From assembly GCA_902810075.1 (NCBI GenBank), contig LR778135.1:434001-498000 (forward strand): 64,000 nt of DNA, given 5' to 3'. Both the position numbers and the translations under genes were made by a program. The notes under the pieces are model-generated. The model did not search any database. It had not been told where the DNA came from and saw nothing but the letters and a program-made list of their open reading frames with translations. Shown here in pieces: positions 17,131-25,072 of the stretch; the first letter of the stretch is position 1; each line of letters starts with the position of its first letter. The DNA comes from Ruminococcaceae bacterium BL-6. GTDB lineage: Bacteria > Bacillota > Clostridia > Oscillospirales > Acutalibacteraceae.

Positions 17131-18611
17131 TCCTCAGTTAAGAACTCGGCCCATTTTTTCGGATCGATGTCCATGAATTTCGCCCGCTGGAACTTGTTTT
17201 TCTGGTTGAACGGAACGGTGCAGTCGAAAATTGCCTTGCACGCGATGCCGTGGTCGCGGATGCTCGCCGAATAGTCCGGGTCGCTGGAAGGATCGAGCGG
17301 ATGGCACCGGACGCCGGGGATGAAGACCGCGTCCTCGTTCCCCTGGAACCGGGTGGTCATTGCCCACATGACGTCGCTCATATCGAATGGATCGACATCC
17401 TCGTCGACCAGGAACACATGCTTCAGTTCGCTGAAGGCGGAAAAAGCAAGCAGAGCCGCCTGCCTCTGGCGCCCTTCGTCGCTCGGGGAGCTCTTTTTGA
17501 ACTGGATGATCGCGACGAATTTTCCGCACCCGCAGGGAGCGGCGTAGACGTTCAGGAGCCTGCCCGGCATCGCCCGCTCGATCATCGAAATGATGCTGGC
17601 CTCCGTCGGAAGGCCGGCCATGGAGACGTGCTCCCCGCTGGGCCCGATGCAGCACTGCATGATCGGGTTCGTGCGGTGCGTGACCGCCTTTACCTTGATG
17701 ACGGGGATCTTCTGCGCAACCCCGGTGTAGCCCGGGAACTCCGGCATGGCCTTTCCGGTGTGGGTGTTCTGGTCTTCCTCCACCCTTTTATGGGGGATCA
17801 GCTCGCCTTCGATGACATATTCGGCGTTTGCGATGCAGTTTTCGGGGATGGTCAGGCATTTCGTCAGCTCGACCGGCCGATTGCGCAGCGCGCCCGCGAC
17901 CTGAAGCTCGTCGTAGCCGATCGGGGTGGTCGGCGCCTCGAAGCCCGCCCCGATTTCAATCGCCGGGTCGACCCCGATGCTGACGGAAATCGGCAGGGGC
18001 TTCCCCAGCGCTTCCGCCTTTTCAAAGAAAGCGCCCAGATGGCGCGCGCCGGGGGTGATCCACATGCTCAGCTCGTCTTTGGACTGCAGGCAGAGGCGGT
18101 GGATCGTGATGTCGTGATCCCCGTTCTCCGGGTCGGTGGCGTAGCACATGCCCATGGTGATGTAAGGGCCGGCATCCTCCTCCGTGTTGGTCGGCGCCGG
18201 GAGCAGCTTCCTGAGGTCAAAGCCCGGGTCGCTCGCATAGTGGACGACCTCCTGGCACTTTGCATTCTTGTTGTCGACGACGACCGGAGCAACGGGGTTT
18301 CTGACCGCTTTTCCCAGATAGAATCCGAGCGTTCTCGGGTCCGTGTCCAGAAGCAGCCCCACGCGCTTTCTGCTGCCCACCAGGCCGATGACCACTCTTG
18401 CGCCGTCGAATCCCCTGATGTGATTGAAGACCATGGCGGGCCCTTCCTTGGTCGGCCTCATCACGGTCCCTCCCGCGCCCACATGGCGGTAAACGCCCGA
18501 TATTTCCGCATGGGGGTCCACCTCGATATCCGTTTCGACATATTGTCCGGGAACGCTCTTCAGCAGTTCCAGCGCCGAACGCAGATCGCAGACTTCATTT
18601 TTTTCTGACAT
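17127..18611 (-). CDS. ubiD: UbiD-family hydroxyarylic acid decarboxylase (gallate decarboxylase LpdC-like)
   Basis: A 494-residue prenyl-FMN-dependent non-oxidative decarboxylase. From memory the sequence matches LpdC gallate decarboxylase over its whole length: ETDIEVDPHAEISGVYRHVG near the start, APTNTEEDAGPYIT, GEHVSMAGLPTEASI, and LVDEDVDPFDMSDVMW with the acidic residues of the active site. The reaction is decarboxylation (or carboxylation) of a hydroxybenzoate-type acid. It is the first gene of the operon; AAGGAGGAAG precedes the ATG. UbiX and LpdD in the same operon would load the cofactor. The exact substrate (gallate, protocatechuate or another phenolic acid) cannot be told from sequence. 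Confidence 0.93.
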   Translation of the reverse strand: MSEKNEVCDLRSALELLKSVPGQYVETDIEVDPHAEISGVYRHVGAGGTVMRPTKEGPAMVFNHIRGFDGARVVIGLVGSRKRVGLLLDTDPRTLGFYLGKAVRNPVAPVVVDNKNAKCQEVVHYASDPGFDLRKLLPAPTNTEEDAGPYITMGMCYATDPENGDHDITIHRLCLQSKDELSMWITPGARHLGAFFEKAEALGKPLPISVSIGVDPAIEIGAGFEAPTTPIGYDELQVAGALRNRPVELTKCLTIPENCIANAEYVIEGELIPHKRVEEDQNTHTGKAMPEFPGYTGVAQKIPVIKVKAVTHRTNPIMQCCIGPSGEHVSMAGLPTEASIISMIERAMPGRLLNVYAAPCGCGKFVAIIQFKKSSPSDEGRQRQAALLAFSAFSELKHVFLVDEDVDPFDMSDVMWAMTTRFQGNEDAVFIPGVRCHPLDPSSDPDYSASIRDHGIACKAIFDCTVPFNQKNKFQRAKFMDIDPKKWAEFLTEE

Positions 18612-18673
18612 ACTTCTTCCTCCTTATCGCTCGTATCATATCGACTGATTCCATACGGGAACCAATTTTTTTC

Positions 18674-18704
18674 ATTATAAGTCGTATTGCCGCAATACAG
18701 TCAA
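18674..18704 (-). promoter_or_regulatory. MerR-type promoter and operator of the ubiD operon
   Basis: Reading the minus strand: TTGACT (18704-18699), a 19-base spacer (18698-18680) and TATAAT (18679-18674). The long spacer contains a perfect 15-base dyad (GTATTGC, one base, GCAATAC; 18684-18698). An overlong 19-base spacer with a dyad in it is the hallmark of promoters activated by MerR-family proteins, and a MerR gene ends just upstream. The promoter lies about 65 bases before the ubiD start. Confidence 0.82.
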
Positions 18705-18763
18705 CTACAATGTTCGTCTTTTTCCTATCAGCCAAAACGGCCCGGAAATTCCGGCTTCCTGAC

Positions 18764-18799
18764 AAAAAAAGCGGGCGGCAATTCAGTGCCACCCGCAGA
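18764..18799 (-). terminator. Terminator of the merR gene
   Basis: On the minus strand GCGGGTGGCA pairs with TGCCGCCCGC (one G-U pair; 18796-18771) around a 6-base loop and is followed by TTTTTTTG. It separates the merR transcript from the MerR-type promoter of the ubiD operon. Confidence 0.8.
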
Positions 18800-18888
18800 G
18801 ATTCTGTTTATCTTGCATAAAAACAGGAAATACAAACGAAAAAACTATATACTATGGAATACGATAAAAGCCGGGCCCGGGCCGCCGT

Positions 18889-19716
18889 TTATTCGATGGG
18901 GACCTGCAGGCAGCAGAAATCGACGTTGTGTCCGCTGTCGTAAAAGGTCGTATCCAGAAGGCACAGGTCGATGATGTCGCCGCTCACCTTGAAGTGGTGC
19001 TGCTCGATCCAGTCCAGGAATTCGTAAAGCGGTTCCGTGTCGTAGGGCATCCCGTATTTGTAAAGGGTCGCATATTCCCCTTCCGGGATGGTATGAAGGT
19101 TTTCGATCGGCTCGCCGTATGGATAAGGGAGATTGATAATGCTTCCGGCGTTTTTCAGAGGGGTGCCCTGGCGGATCGAATCGTATCGGAGCAGCGCCCC
19201 GAACCCCTTGGACGGAATCATTTTGTGCTTCGACAAAATATCCCATGCCTTCATCAAAGTCAGATGGAGCTGGTTGATTTCGACGTGGTCCCTCTCGAAC
19301 GGCACGAAAATCACCTGACGCTGTGGCAGCCATTTGATGTACGGCATTTTGATATCCTTGATTTTGGTGGAAAGATGGTCGTAAATTTCCAGACGATGCT
19401 CCAGAAACATCTGTTTCTGCTCCAGCTCGGATAGTTCCGTTTTAACCTTTTTCAGCTTGTTCTCGAGCAGCTTGCTTGTGGAGGACGGATTCCTGTTTTC
19501 AAAGCTTTCCCTGATTTCATCCAGACTGAACCCGATCTCTTTCATCAGGCAGATTTCTCTCAGAAACGGGATCTGATACAGGATGTAAAACCGATAACCG
19601 TTTTCGTTGGTATAGGCGGGCCTGAACAGTCCGCAGTGATCGTAATAGATCAGCGTCTGCCGCGACAGATGGTGCATCGCCGCCATTTTACTGATGGGGA
19701 TATATTCTTCGCCCAT
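18889..19716 (-). CDS. MerR-family activator with a GyrI-like effector domain, likely regulator of the ubiD operon
   Basis: A 275-residue regulator. Residues ~4-72 are a MerR winged helix-turn-helix (IPISKMAAMHHLSRQTLIYY, then GYRFY). A coiled-coil dimerisation helix follows (~80-112, with ELEQKQMFLEHRLEIYD), and residues ~118-275 resemble a BmrR/GyrI-like ligand pocket, which in known members binds hydrophobic or aromatic compounds. I chose the ATG at 19716 (GGGAG 8 bases upstream); a TTG at 19740 with GGGGGAGG 5 bases upstream is an alternative that adds 8 residues. The next downstream promoter has the MerR-type architecture, so aromatic-acid induction of the decarboxylase operon is likely (inference). 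Confidence 0.9.
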   Translation of the reverse strand: MGEEYIPISKMAAMHHLSRQTLIYYDHCGLFRPAYTNENGYRFYILYQIPFLREICLMKEIGFSLDEIRESFENRNPSSTSKLLENKLKKVKTELSELEQKQMFLEHRLEIYDHLSTKIKDIKMPYIKWLPQRQVIFVPFERDHVEINQLHLTLMKAWDILSKHKMIPSKGFGALLRYDSIRQGTPLKNAGSIINLPYPYGEPIENLHTIPEGEYATLYKYGMPYDTEPLYEFLDWIEQHHFKVSGDIIDLCLLDTTFYDSGHNVDFCCLQVPIE

Positions 19717-20022
19717 CGCCTTTCTCCCGGGAGCCGGCAAGGCAGCCTCCCCCTTTCACGAAACAGGCTTCAAAGCCCATTTTATCGGATTCGACAATTT
19801 TCTTCTTCATTATATCAGGATTGTCATTCAATTTCCATATGCAAAAGTAAAATCTGCCGCCTTGCCCATTCCAGGATCATCCGGCCCTCGGCTGTGCCGA
19901 AATACGGCGGATCAAATTTTTCCGAGCCCAGTCGGAAAATATTCGGAATAAGAAAGAAATTCCTGCGATTTTTCCTTGTCCGGCACGATTATCTTTGCAA
20001 ATCCGTCATTTTCTATCAAGGC

Positions 20023-20427
20023 TTAGATAATGAAGCAGAACGGATGTCCCGCCGGGTCGATCATAACCGTCCAGTGATCCGAATATTGAACGTCCGCCTT
20101 GGATGCGCCGCAGGAAACGGCGTGCCGGACGGCCAGACCCATCTGTTTCTTGTCTTTTACGATGAAATCCAGATGGGTCATCTGCTGCTGTTTTCCCGGT
20201 TCCTCCGGCCACACCGGAGAAACATAATCTTCATTTTTTTGAAATAGGATTCTGATATTCCCGGCCGGAGAGAAAATGCCCACGAATTCCTCGTCTTCAT
20301 TGTCGGGCTCTTTTTTCCACCCAAGCAGGCGAACGTAAAAATCGGATAAGACGGATGGGTCTTTACAATCCAGCACCACCGCATTGATCGCAATCGGAAA
20401 CAGGCTGTCGGCATTTTCTGTCTTCAC
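20023..20427 (-). CDS. VOC-superfamily (glyoxalase/bleomycin-resistance-like) protein
   Basis: A 134-residue protein with the paired beta-alpha-beta-beta-beta modules of the VOC fold: LDCKDPSVLSDFYVRLLGW in the N-terminal half and MTHLDFIVKDKKQ plus IDPAGHPFCFI in the C-terminal half. The start is a GTG at 20427 with AAAGGAAG 9 bases upstream. Substrate unknown; such proteins range from glyoxalases to antibiotic-binding proteins and dioxygenases. It is a single-gene unit between the merR gene and a decayed region. Confidence 0.85.
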   Translation of the reverse strand: MKTENADSLFPIAINAVVLDCKDPSVLSDFYVRLLGWKKEPDNEDEEFVGIFSPAGNIRILFQKNEDYVSPVWPEEPGKQQQMTHLDFIVKDKKQMGLAVRHAVSCGASKADVQYSDHWTVMIDPAGHPFCFII

Positions 20428-20523
20428 AGGTCAGCACTTCCTTTAAGATTTATTTGAGGCTTATTATATCGCAAGTATCATCGAAAAAATAGTCATCGGT
20501 CCCATTTACGATATCGTCTCTAA

Positions 20524-20716
20524 AAGACGCAATCATTTTGTTCCGAGTTTCTGGCTTTCAGGATCACAGCCAACAGGCCGGTCAGCGACCTCTACATCCT
20601 TGCGGAGATTCTGGACGCCAAACGGCAACGTGGTCGGCTACTCTTCCATGAAGCCGAACGCCGCGGCGGGCTTGGGCCTCAAACGTGTGGAGAACAAGGC
20701 CACGACGATCGTATAA
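20524..20716 (+). pseudogene. Short frameshifted remnant of an unidentified gene
   Basis: About 60 codons are open from 20524: FLAFRITANRPVSDLYILA and EILDA in one frame, then NGNVVGYSSMKPNAAAG and the rest to TAA at 20714-20716 in another. Removing one A near 20621 joins the two into a smooth C-terminal segment. No start codon or ribosome binding site is visible. I do not recognise the family. A hairpin terminator follows at 20885. Probably the tail of a gene lost when this region was rearranged. Confidence 0.5.
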
Positions 20717-20884
20717 CCGCCGCCCGGAAGGATCTTTTACCCCAAACGGGCGGCGGAAATGCGCTCCGCGAAAAACGGACATTGCAAGAAAAAGCCTCTT
20801 TGGGGTATTTGAGAAAGATTGGACAGGATGCTGAGTATTTAAGAATTTTATCATTCAAACTCACAGGACCAAGACGTTGAATGA

Positions 20885-20936
20885 AGAGCTCGTTCGGGAT
20901 TGCCATAGAAGACATTCCGAACGAGCCCTCTTTTTT
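20885..20936 (+). terminator. Hairpin terminator with T run on the plus strand
   Basis: GAGCTCGTTCGG (20887-20898) and CCGAACGAGC (20917-20926) form a stem, followed on the plus strand by CCTCTTTTTT. The T run points to termination of plus-strand transcription, although the nearest intact upstream plus-strand gene is far away. It could also act on the converging transporter transcript. Confidence 0.65.
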
Positions 20937-22262
20937 AACATAGGGTAACAAGATACTGCATTGTGCAAATCCTTTTTTAATGGAGGACGAGATTCCCGGA
21001 TAATATTGCACAGCCGAAGTAAATGACAAATAGTCCGGCCATCCATTTAAAGTTATATTTTTCGTATTTTTCCAGAGTAATTCCGGTCAGATCAATTAGA
21101 AGATAAATCGCGGCGATCAGCGGGCTTAACTGGTGGAAAGCCTGGCCCACCATGGAAGCAAAGGCGATCTGCAGGGGTGTAAATCCATAGGCCATCGCGG
21201 TCTTGGCCAATACCGGCATAACGTCGTAATAAAAAGCATCATTACTCAGTGCCACCGTTCCGGGGGCACTGATGAACGCGATCGCGACCCCGAAATATCT
21301 GGACATCGACGCCGGTATCAGGCTGACCAGGCTGTTTCCGATCGCATCCGACATCTTCGTTCCGTTCAGAATTCCCATAAGTACACCCGCGCCCAGCACC
21401 ATGATAACAACGTTCATGATTCCGCTTGCGTTCTGTTCGATGACATTCCGCTGCTGTTTAAGATCGGGGTAATTTACCGCCGCGGCAATAATCGTGCCTA
21501 CTACGAAGCACATGGACGAGGGAAGGATCCCCATAATGAGAAGCACTACGACCACGATGGTGAGAATGAAGTTGAACCAATACAATTTGGGCCTTCTCAG
21601 TTCTTTCTCCTCGGAGGAAAGCTCCACCTTCAAGCTGCTGACATTGATCCCCAAGTTTGTGACGCCAAGGCGCTTCCTTTCTTTCAGGCCCAGATAATAG
21701 GCAATCCCGATGCCGTATGCGATACCGAGAATCATGCCCGGAAGCAGCATTTTCAGTAGCTGTCCCGCATCCACTTTCAATACCGACAGAACTCGTGCCA
21801 TTGGACCGCCCCACGGCAGCAAATTGAGAACGGTGTTCTCCATAATGACGACGCACGCCAGATAGAGCTTATTCATTTTCAGCCGATCGAAAACGGGGAC
21901 CATTGCGGTGCAGGTAATTAGAAAAGCGGTGGAGCCGTCTCCGCCGCAGGAAACGACGGCAGCAAGAAGAGCGGAACCCACCATGATTTTCAGCGGGTCC
22001 CCTTTTACCACTGAGATAATGCTGTCTACAATCGGGTCAAACAGCCCGACATACATCATGAGGCTGAAATACAATATCGCAAATAAAATCATGGCGAATG
22101 TTGAGGCGACATCCTTCATGCCGTCAATGGCAAAACTGAAGGTCTGCAGCCCAAAGCCGCCAATTAAGCTGAAAATAATGGGGACCGCGACAATGGAAAC
22201 AAGCGGGCTTACTTTTTTTGAAGAAATGCCTAGGGCTTGTCTGTAAAATTGAAGGGATTGTA

Positions 22263-22697
22263 TTATTTGACCAAAATGGCAATGGAGGCGAGGTAAACGA
22301 AAGCGAGATAGGAACTGTCCTTCTTGTCGTATCTGGTTGCTACTCTGCGAAACCATTTCATCTTTTGAAAGAAACATTCAACCAGATGGCGCTCTTTGTA
22401 TAGCCACCAGTCGCAATCCCACGGGTTTGAGACATTGGATTGGGGTGGAATTGTATAGGTGGCGCCATGCTCCGCGATGTAGCTTCTGATTTTTTCAGCA
22501 CCGTAAGCCTTATCACCCAGCACATTGCTCCCATTGAGAGAGACTTTCGACAGCAATGTGACCGCATGGACAGAGTCATGGTCGTTTCCGGGTGAGAGAA
22601 GAAACTCTACAGGATTCCCCAGCCCATCCACTATCGTGTGGAGCTTCGTGTTCAGGCCCCCACGGGAACGGCCTACCGCTTTGGATTGCCCTTTTTT
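22263..22697 (-). CDS. IS5-family transposase, second frame (OrfB), made by -1 frameshift
   Basis: After the shift at 22697-22691 the frame reads KKGQSKAVGRSRGGLNTKLH, then GNDHDSVHAVTLL, LGDKAYGAEKIRSYI with the second catalytic Asp, and ERHLVECFFQKMKWFRRVAT with the catalytic Glu. It ends at 22263, inside the right-hand edge of the element. The part visible after an independent ATG is 122 residues. The two-frame layout is the normal state for this IS group, not a sign of decay. Confidence 0.88.
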   Translation of the reverse strand, partial: KKGQSKAVGRSRGGLNTKLHTIVDGLGNPVEFLLSPGNDHDSVHAVTLLSKVSLNGSNVLGDKAYGAEKIRSYIAEHGATYTIPPQSNVSNPWDCDWWLYKERHLVECFFQKMKWFRRVATRYDKKDSSYLAFVYLASIAILVK

Positions 22698-23023
22698 ACA
22701 CCGCCGTTGGCGCTTTCGTGTACCTTCACGGAGGTGGAATCAATGCTCAGATTTTCCATGTCCGCATCACTGCTGAGCGCTCGGAAAACGGTCTCCAACG
22801 TTCCATCATCGCGCCACTTACAAAAACGGGTATAGACCCCCTTCCACTTTCCGTAATATTCCGGCAGTTCTCGCCACTGGCAACCGCTGCGCGCAATCCA
22901 TAGCATGCCGTTAAGCATTGTGCGGTTATCTTTCCGCGGCCTTCCTTTTTTACCTGTCAGTTCGGGTGGAAGCAGGTCTTTAATACGGTTCCATTCTTCA
23001 TTTGTCAATTCATATCGTCTCAT
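22673..23023 (-). CDS. IS5-family transposase, first frame (OrfA)
   Basis: The N-terminal part of the transposase, 116 residues from MRRYELTNEEWNRIKDLLP; it contains the DUF4096-type domain of IS5 transposases (GRPRKDNRTMLNGMLWIAR, GCQWRELPEYYGKWK) and the first catalytic Asp region (SIDSTSVKVH). The slippery sequence A-AAA-AAG at 22697-22691, near the end of the frame, would allow a -1 shift into OrfB, giving the full DDE enzyme. An in-frame TTG at 23059 is an unlikely start. Confidence 0.9.
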   Translation of the reverse strand: MRRYELTNEEWNRIKDLLPPELTGKKGRPRKDNRTMLNGMLWIARSGCQWRELPEYYGKWKGVYTRFCKWRDDGTLETVFRALSSDADMENLSIDSTSVKVHESANGGVKKGNPKR

Positions 23024-23129
23024 ACCATCTAGTCTACTGGTTCCATGCTTTTTATGCAACTTTTATTTTACAGACAAGCCCTAACAAGAATGTGATAACG
23101 GTAAGATATCCCAAGATAGCTAATTGCAT

Positions 23130-23677
23130 TCTTCTTCTCCTCTTTCTCTCCGATTAATTTTCTTACTCCACTCCGCCCGAGCCACTCTGTAGGGGGCCGA
23201 TTCGATCCCCGCCTTTTCGGGATTTCAACATCCTTTCTTTTCTAAAATCTTAGAAGTCTTAACAATTTTCATACAATATGATGGTTACAGTAATTTATTT
23301 TATATTGATTGACTGATAATGTAAAATGCAGATAAGTGATTGAATAATATGACTATAATTCATAATGATCTAATAAAAAATTATGGCAAATAAAAATGGG
23401 AAGAGCATGGATAAAAATGAGTCTCGGTTACGAGGGCTTTAGCCCGTTCTTCGTCAGCTCCAGCAAAAACGTATTTTCATTAACAGCGAATAAAACTGAT
23501 CGGAATTGAATAGCCGACCGTGCATTATCAAAAAAGAGCATAAAATAAATAAAAGCTTATTTAGGCCGGTTAGACGGCCGTAAATAAGCTTTTATAAAAG
23601 AGCGCATAAAATTTACAAAGAAATGCGAGATTTCATCTTCAAGCAATGCATCCCCCGCTCCGGCTGAGAGGAACGGA
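23130..23677. other. AT-rich intergenic region with a terminator
   Basis: About 550 bases between the split transporter and citXG. I see no gene. It is markedly AT-rich, with stretches such as TTATTTTATATTGATTGACTG, and contains a strong bidirectional terminator at 23549-23595. The transporter therefore probably had its own minus-strand promoter here; I could not fix its -35 and -10. Confidence 0.5.
23549..23595 (-). terminator. Bidirectional terminator downstream of citXG
   Basis: ATAAAAGCTTATTTA (23549-23563) pairs perfectly with TAAATAAGCTTTTAT (23581-23595), with an additional GGCCG/CGGCC inner stem and a one-base bulge. Both flanks are A/T-rich. It lies about 80 bases after the citXG stop. 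Confidence 0.8.
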
Positions 23678-25051
23678 TCATCCCTTCAGCCAGGGGATTT
23701 TTTCCAGTTGATCCAGCAGCAGCACGGCAGATAACAAATCAGCGCATCCCCCCGGACTCATATTTCGTTTGGTAAAGTCTGAATCCAACCTGGCGATCAA
23801 TGTCATTCCTCTCGCCGAATAAGCTCCTCCTGCTTCCAAAATCCGTTTCGCTGTTTCTTTCATCCATTGAAGCCCATTTTCACCGCATCTTGCGAGTACA
23901 TTGGTATCTTCTGAAATTGTCATCAAACGGAACAAAGTTTGAAGTTTCACCTCATTTTTCCCTGCACCGGACGCCGATTCTTCTTTAAAGCCCGGCAGAA
24001 CCGCAAGGACGGAAGGATAACCGTCCGCCGCTTCGCCCCGAATTCCACGATTTCCATGTTGCAGGAACAGAAGCTCTCCCTTTGTATGTTTGGAGCGGTT
24101 GGGAATATCGTTCCATTCCTGCTCCATTTCGGGCGCAACAATCTGAGATGCCATGGAAGTGATTTCCTCTGCCGCAACGCAGCCCTGATTGCTCAATTGC
24201 AGGCCTGCTGCCGCACACAGTAATCCAATTGAAAAAATGGCGCCCTTATGAGTGTTCACTCCTCCGGTGACGGAAAACATTGCTTTTTCAGCATGTAAGC
24301 CGATTTCCCTCAGCTTTGGGAACAGCTCTCGCGGCCGGCCTTCATGAGACAACCCGGCAAACGCCATTTCTTCAAAAAATGGTGTGATGGCCCGAATGCT
24401 CGCCCGGAAAGTATGGATATCCATATCTTTGTGAGCTCCCGGTGTGATTGGATCCACAAGGCCTGGTTTCGGGGCGGTCTCCACTTCCATCGTCATCGCA
24501 TCAGAAGCGGCGTTTGCAATTGCAGACGCCGTATAATTTTGGATCATCCGTTCTACGGCAGCGGCAAGTTCTTGTGCGGAATGGGTGCGGTTTCTGCCAC
24601 ACTCTTTGGCGTCTCTGCCGCAGATAAAACAACGCCGCGGGGGATTCCCAAAGTCGTTTCTTGAGACGTTTTCACCGTTTTCGGCAGTAACATCCAAATC
24701 AAACAGCCGCCCCAAAGGATGCTTCTGTTCCACATCCATCATGATATGCTTCAGTTCATCAGCTCGTCCGTCCGTTACATAAAAAGCGGTATAACCGGCG
24801 CGATTCCTCCGAGTCTTCTCGGAAAAAACCCGTACACTGCGGCTGGCCATAGCTTCTTCGGCGGCGTTTCTTCCAATGCAAAAAGCACGGTAAAAATCCG
24901 CTCCGCTTTTTCTTGGCCCCGGGATATTCATGGTAAGCGTAAGAACGGTTCGGCCGGGATACTTGGACAGCAGTTCGGCCCGGCTGGCCACGCGGGCTTC
25001 ACGTTCCATTGCCATATCCGTGACGGAGACAAGCTTTCCCTCATATGCCAT
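23678..25051 (-). CDS. citXG: CitX-CitG fusion: citrate lyase holo-ACP synthase / triphosphoribosyl-dephospho-CoA synthase
   Basis: A 457-residue fusion of two maturation enzymes. Residues ~1-170 are CitX-like (apo-citrate lyase phosphoribosyl-dephospho-CoA transferase; LLSKYPGRTVLTLTMNIPG near the start). A short Cys-containing linker CFICGRDAKECGR follows. Residues ~180-457 are CitG-like (ETAPKPGLVDPITPGAHKDM, TGGVNTHKGAIFSIGLLCA), which makes the prosthetic group precursor from dephospho-CoA and ATP. Together they install the prosthetic group on Ser14 of CitD. The gene is 21 bases downstream of citC in the same transcript. CitX-CitG fusions are known in other Firmicutes. Confidence 0.92.
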   Translation of the reverse strand: MAYEGKLVSVTDMAMEREARVASRAELLSKYPGRTVLTLTMNIPGPRKSGADFYRAFCIGRNAAEEAMASRSVRVFSEKTRRNRAGYTAFYVTDGRADELKHIMMDVEQKHPLGRLFDLDVTAENGENVSRNDFGNPPRRCFICGRDAKECGRNRTHSAQELAAAVERMIQNYTASAIANAASDAMTMEVETAPKPGLVDPITPGAHKDMDIHTFRASIRAITPFFEEMAFAGLSHEGRPRELFPKLREIGLHAEKAMFSVTGGVNTHKGAIFSIGLLCAAAGLQLSNQGCVAAEEITSMASQIVAPEMEQEWNDIPNRSKHTKGELLFLQHGNRGIRGEAADGYPSVLAVLPGFKEESASGAGKNEVKLQTLFRLMTISEDTNVLARCGENGLQWMKETAKRILEAGGAYSARGMTLIARLDSDFTKRNMSPGGCADLLSAVLLLDQLEKIPWLKG

Positions 25052-25072
25052 GCTGACTTCCTCCAGACGGTA

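Larger units (their letters stand above)
22231..23083 (-). mobile_element. IS5-family (IS427/ISL2-like) insertion sequence
   Basis: The element spans 22233-23081 (849 bases). Its ends are perfect inverted repeats of 17 bases, GGGCTTGTCTGTAAAAT at 22233-22249 and the reverse complement at 23065-23081, flanked on both sides by a duplicated TA (22231-22232 and 23082-23083), the target duplication typical of this group. Inside are two overlapping transposase frames on the minus strand. The repeats are identical and both frames are intact, which suggests a recent insertion. Confidence 0.93.
20977..23129 (-). pseudogene. CitMHS-type citrate/tricarboxylate transporter gene, split by an IS5-family element
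   Basis: The ATG at 23129 (GAGGAG upstream) opens MQLAILGYLTVITFLL; then the insertion element interrupts. Past the element the frame resumes GISSKKVSPLVSIVAVPIIF and runs to the stop at 20977. Removing 22233-23081 and one TA copy restores an intact frame of about 434 codons with CitMHS-like features: repeated helices, SCGGDGSTAFLITC, ENTVLNLLPWGGPMARV, SAPGTVALSNDAFYYDVMP. The family transports metal-citrate or related acids. Its place directly downstream of citC and citXG on the same strand fits a citrate importer. Without start signals inside the element, the remaining 418 codons are probably not expressed as a functional carrier. Confidence 0.88.

Noticed and set aside
15535..17274. A 579-codon plus-strand frame opposite the anion transporter
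   Set aside because: Extreme bias to His, Asp, Gln and Arg is typical of the complement of a hydrophobic membrane protein gene.
22000..22377. Alternative N-terminus of the transporter reading out of the insertion sequence
   Set aside because: The sequence before GISSKK is transposon end and antisense of the transposase, without a ribosome binding site; the true N-terminus lies on the other side of the element.
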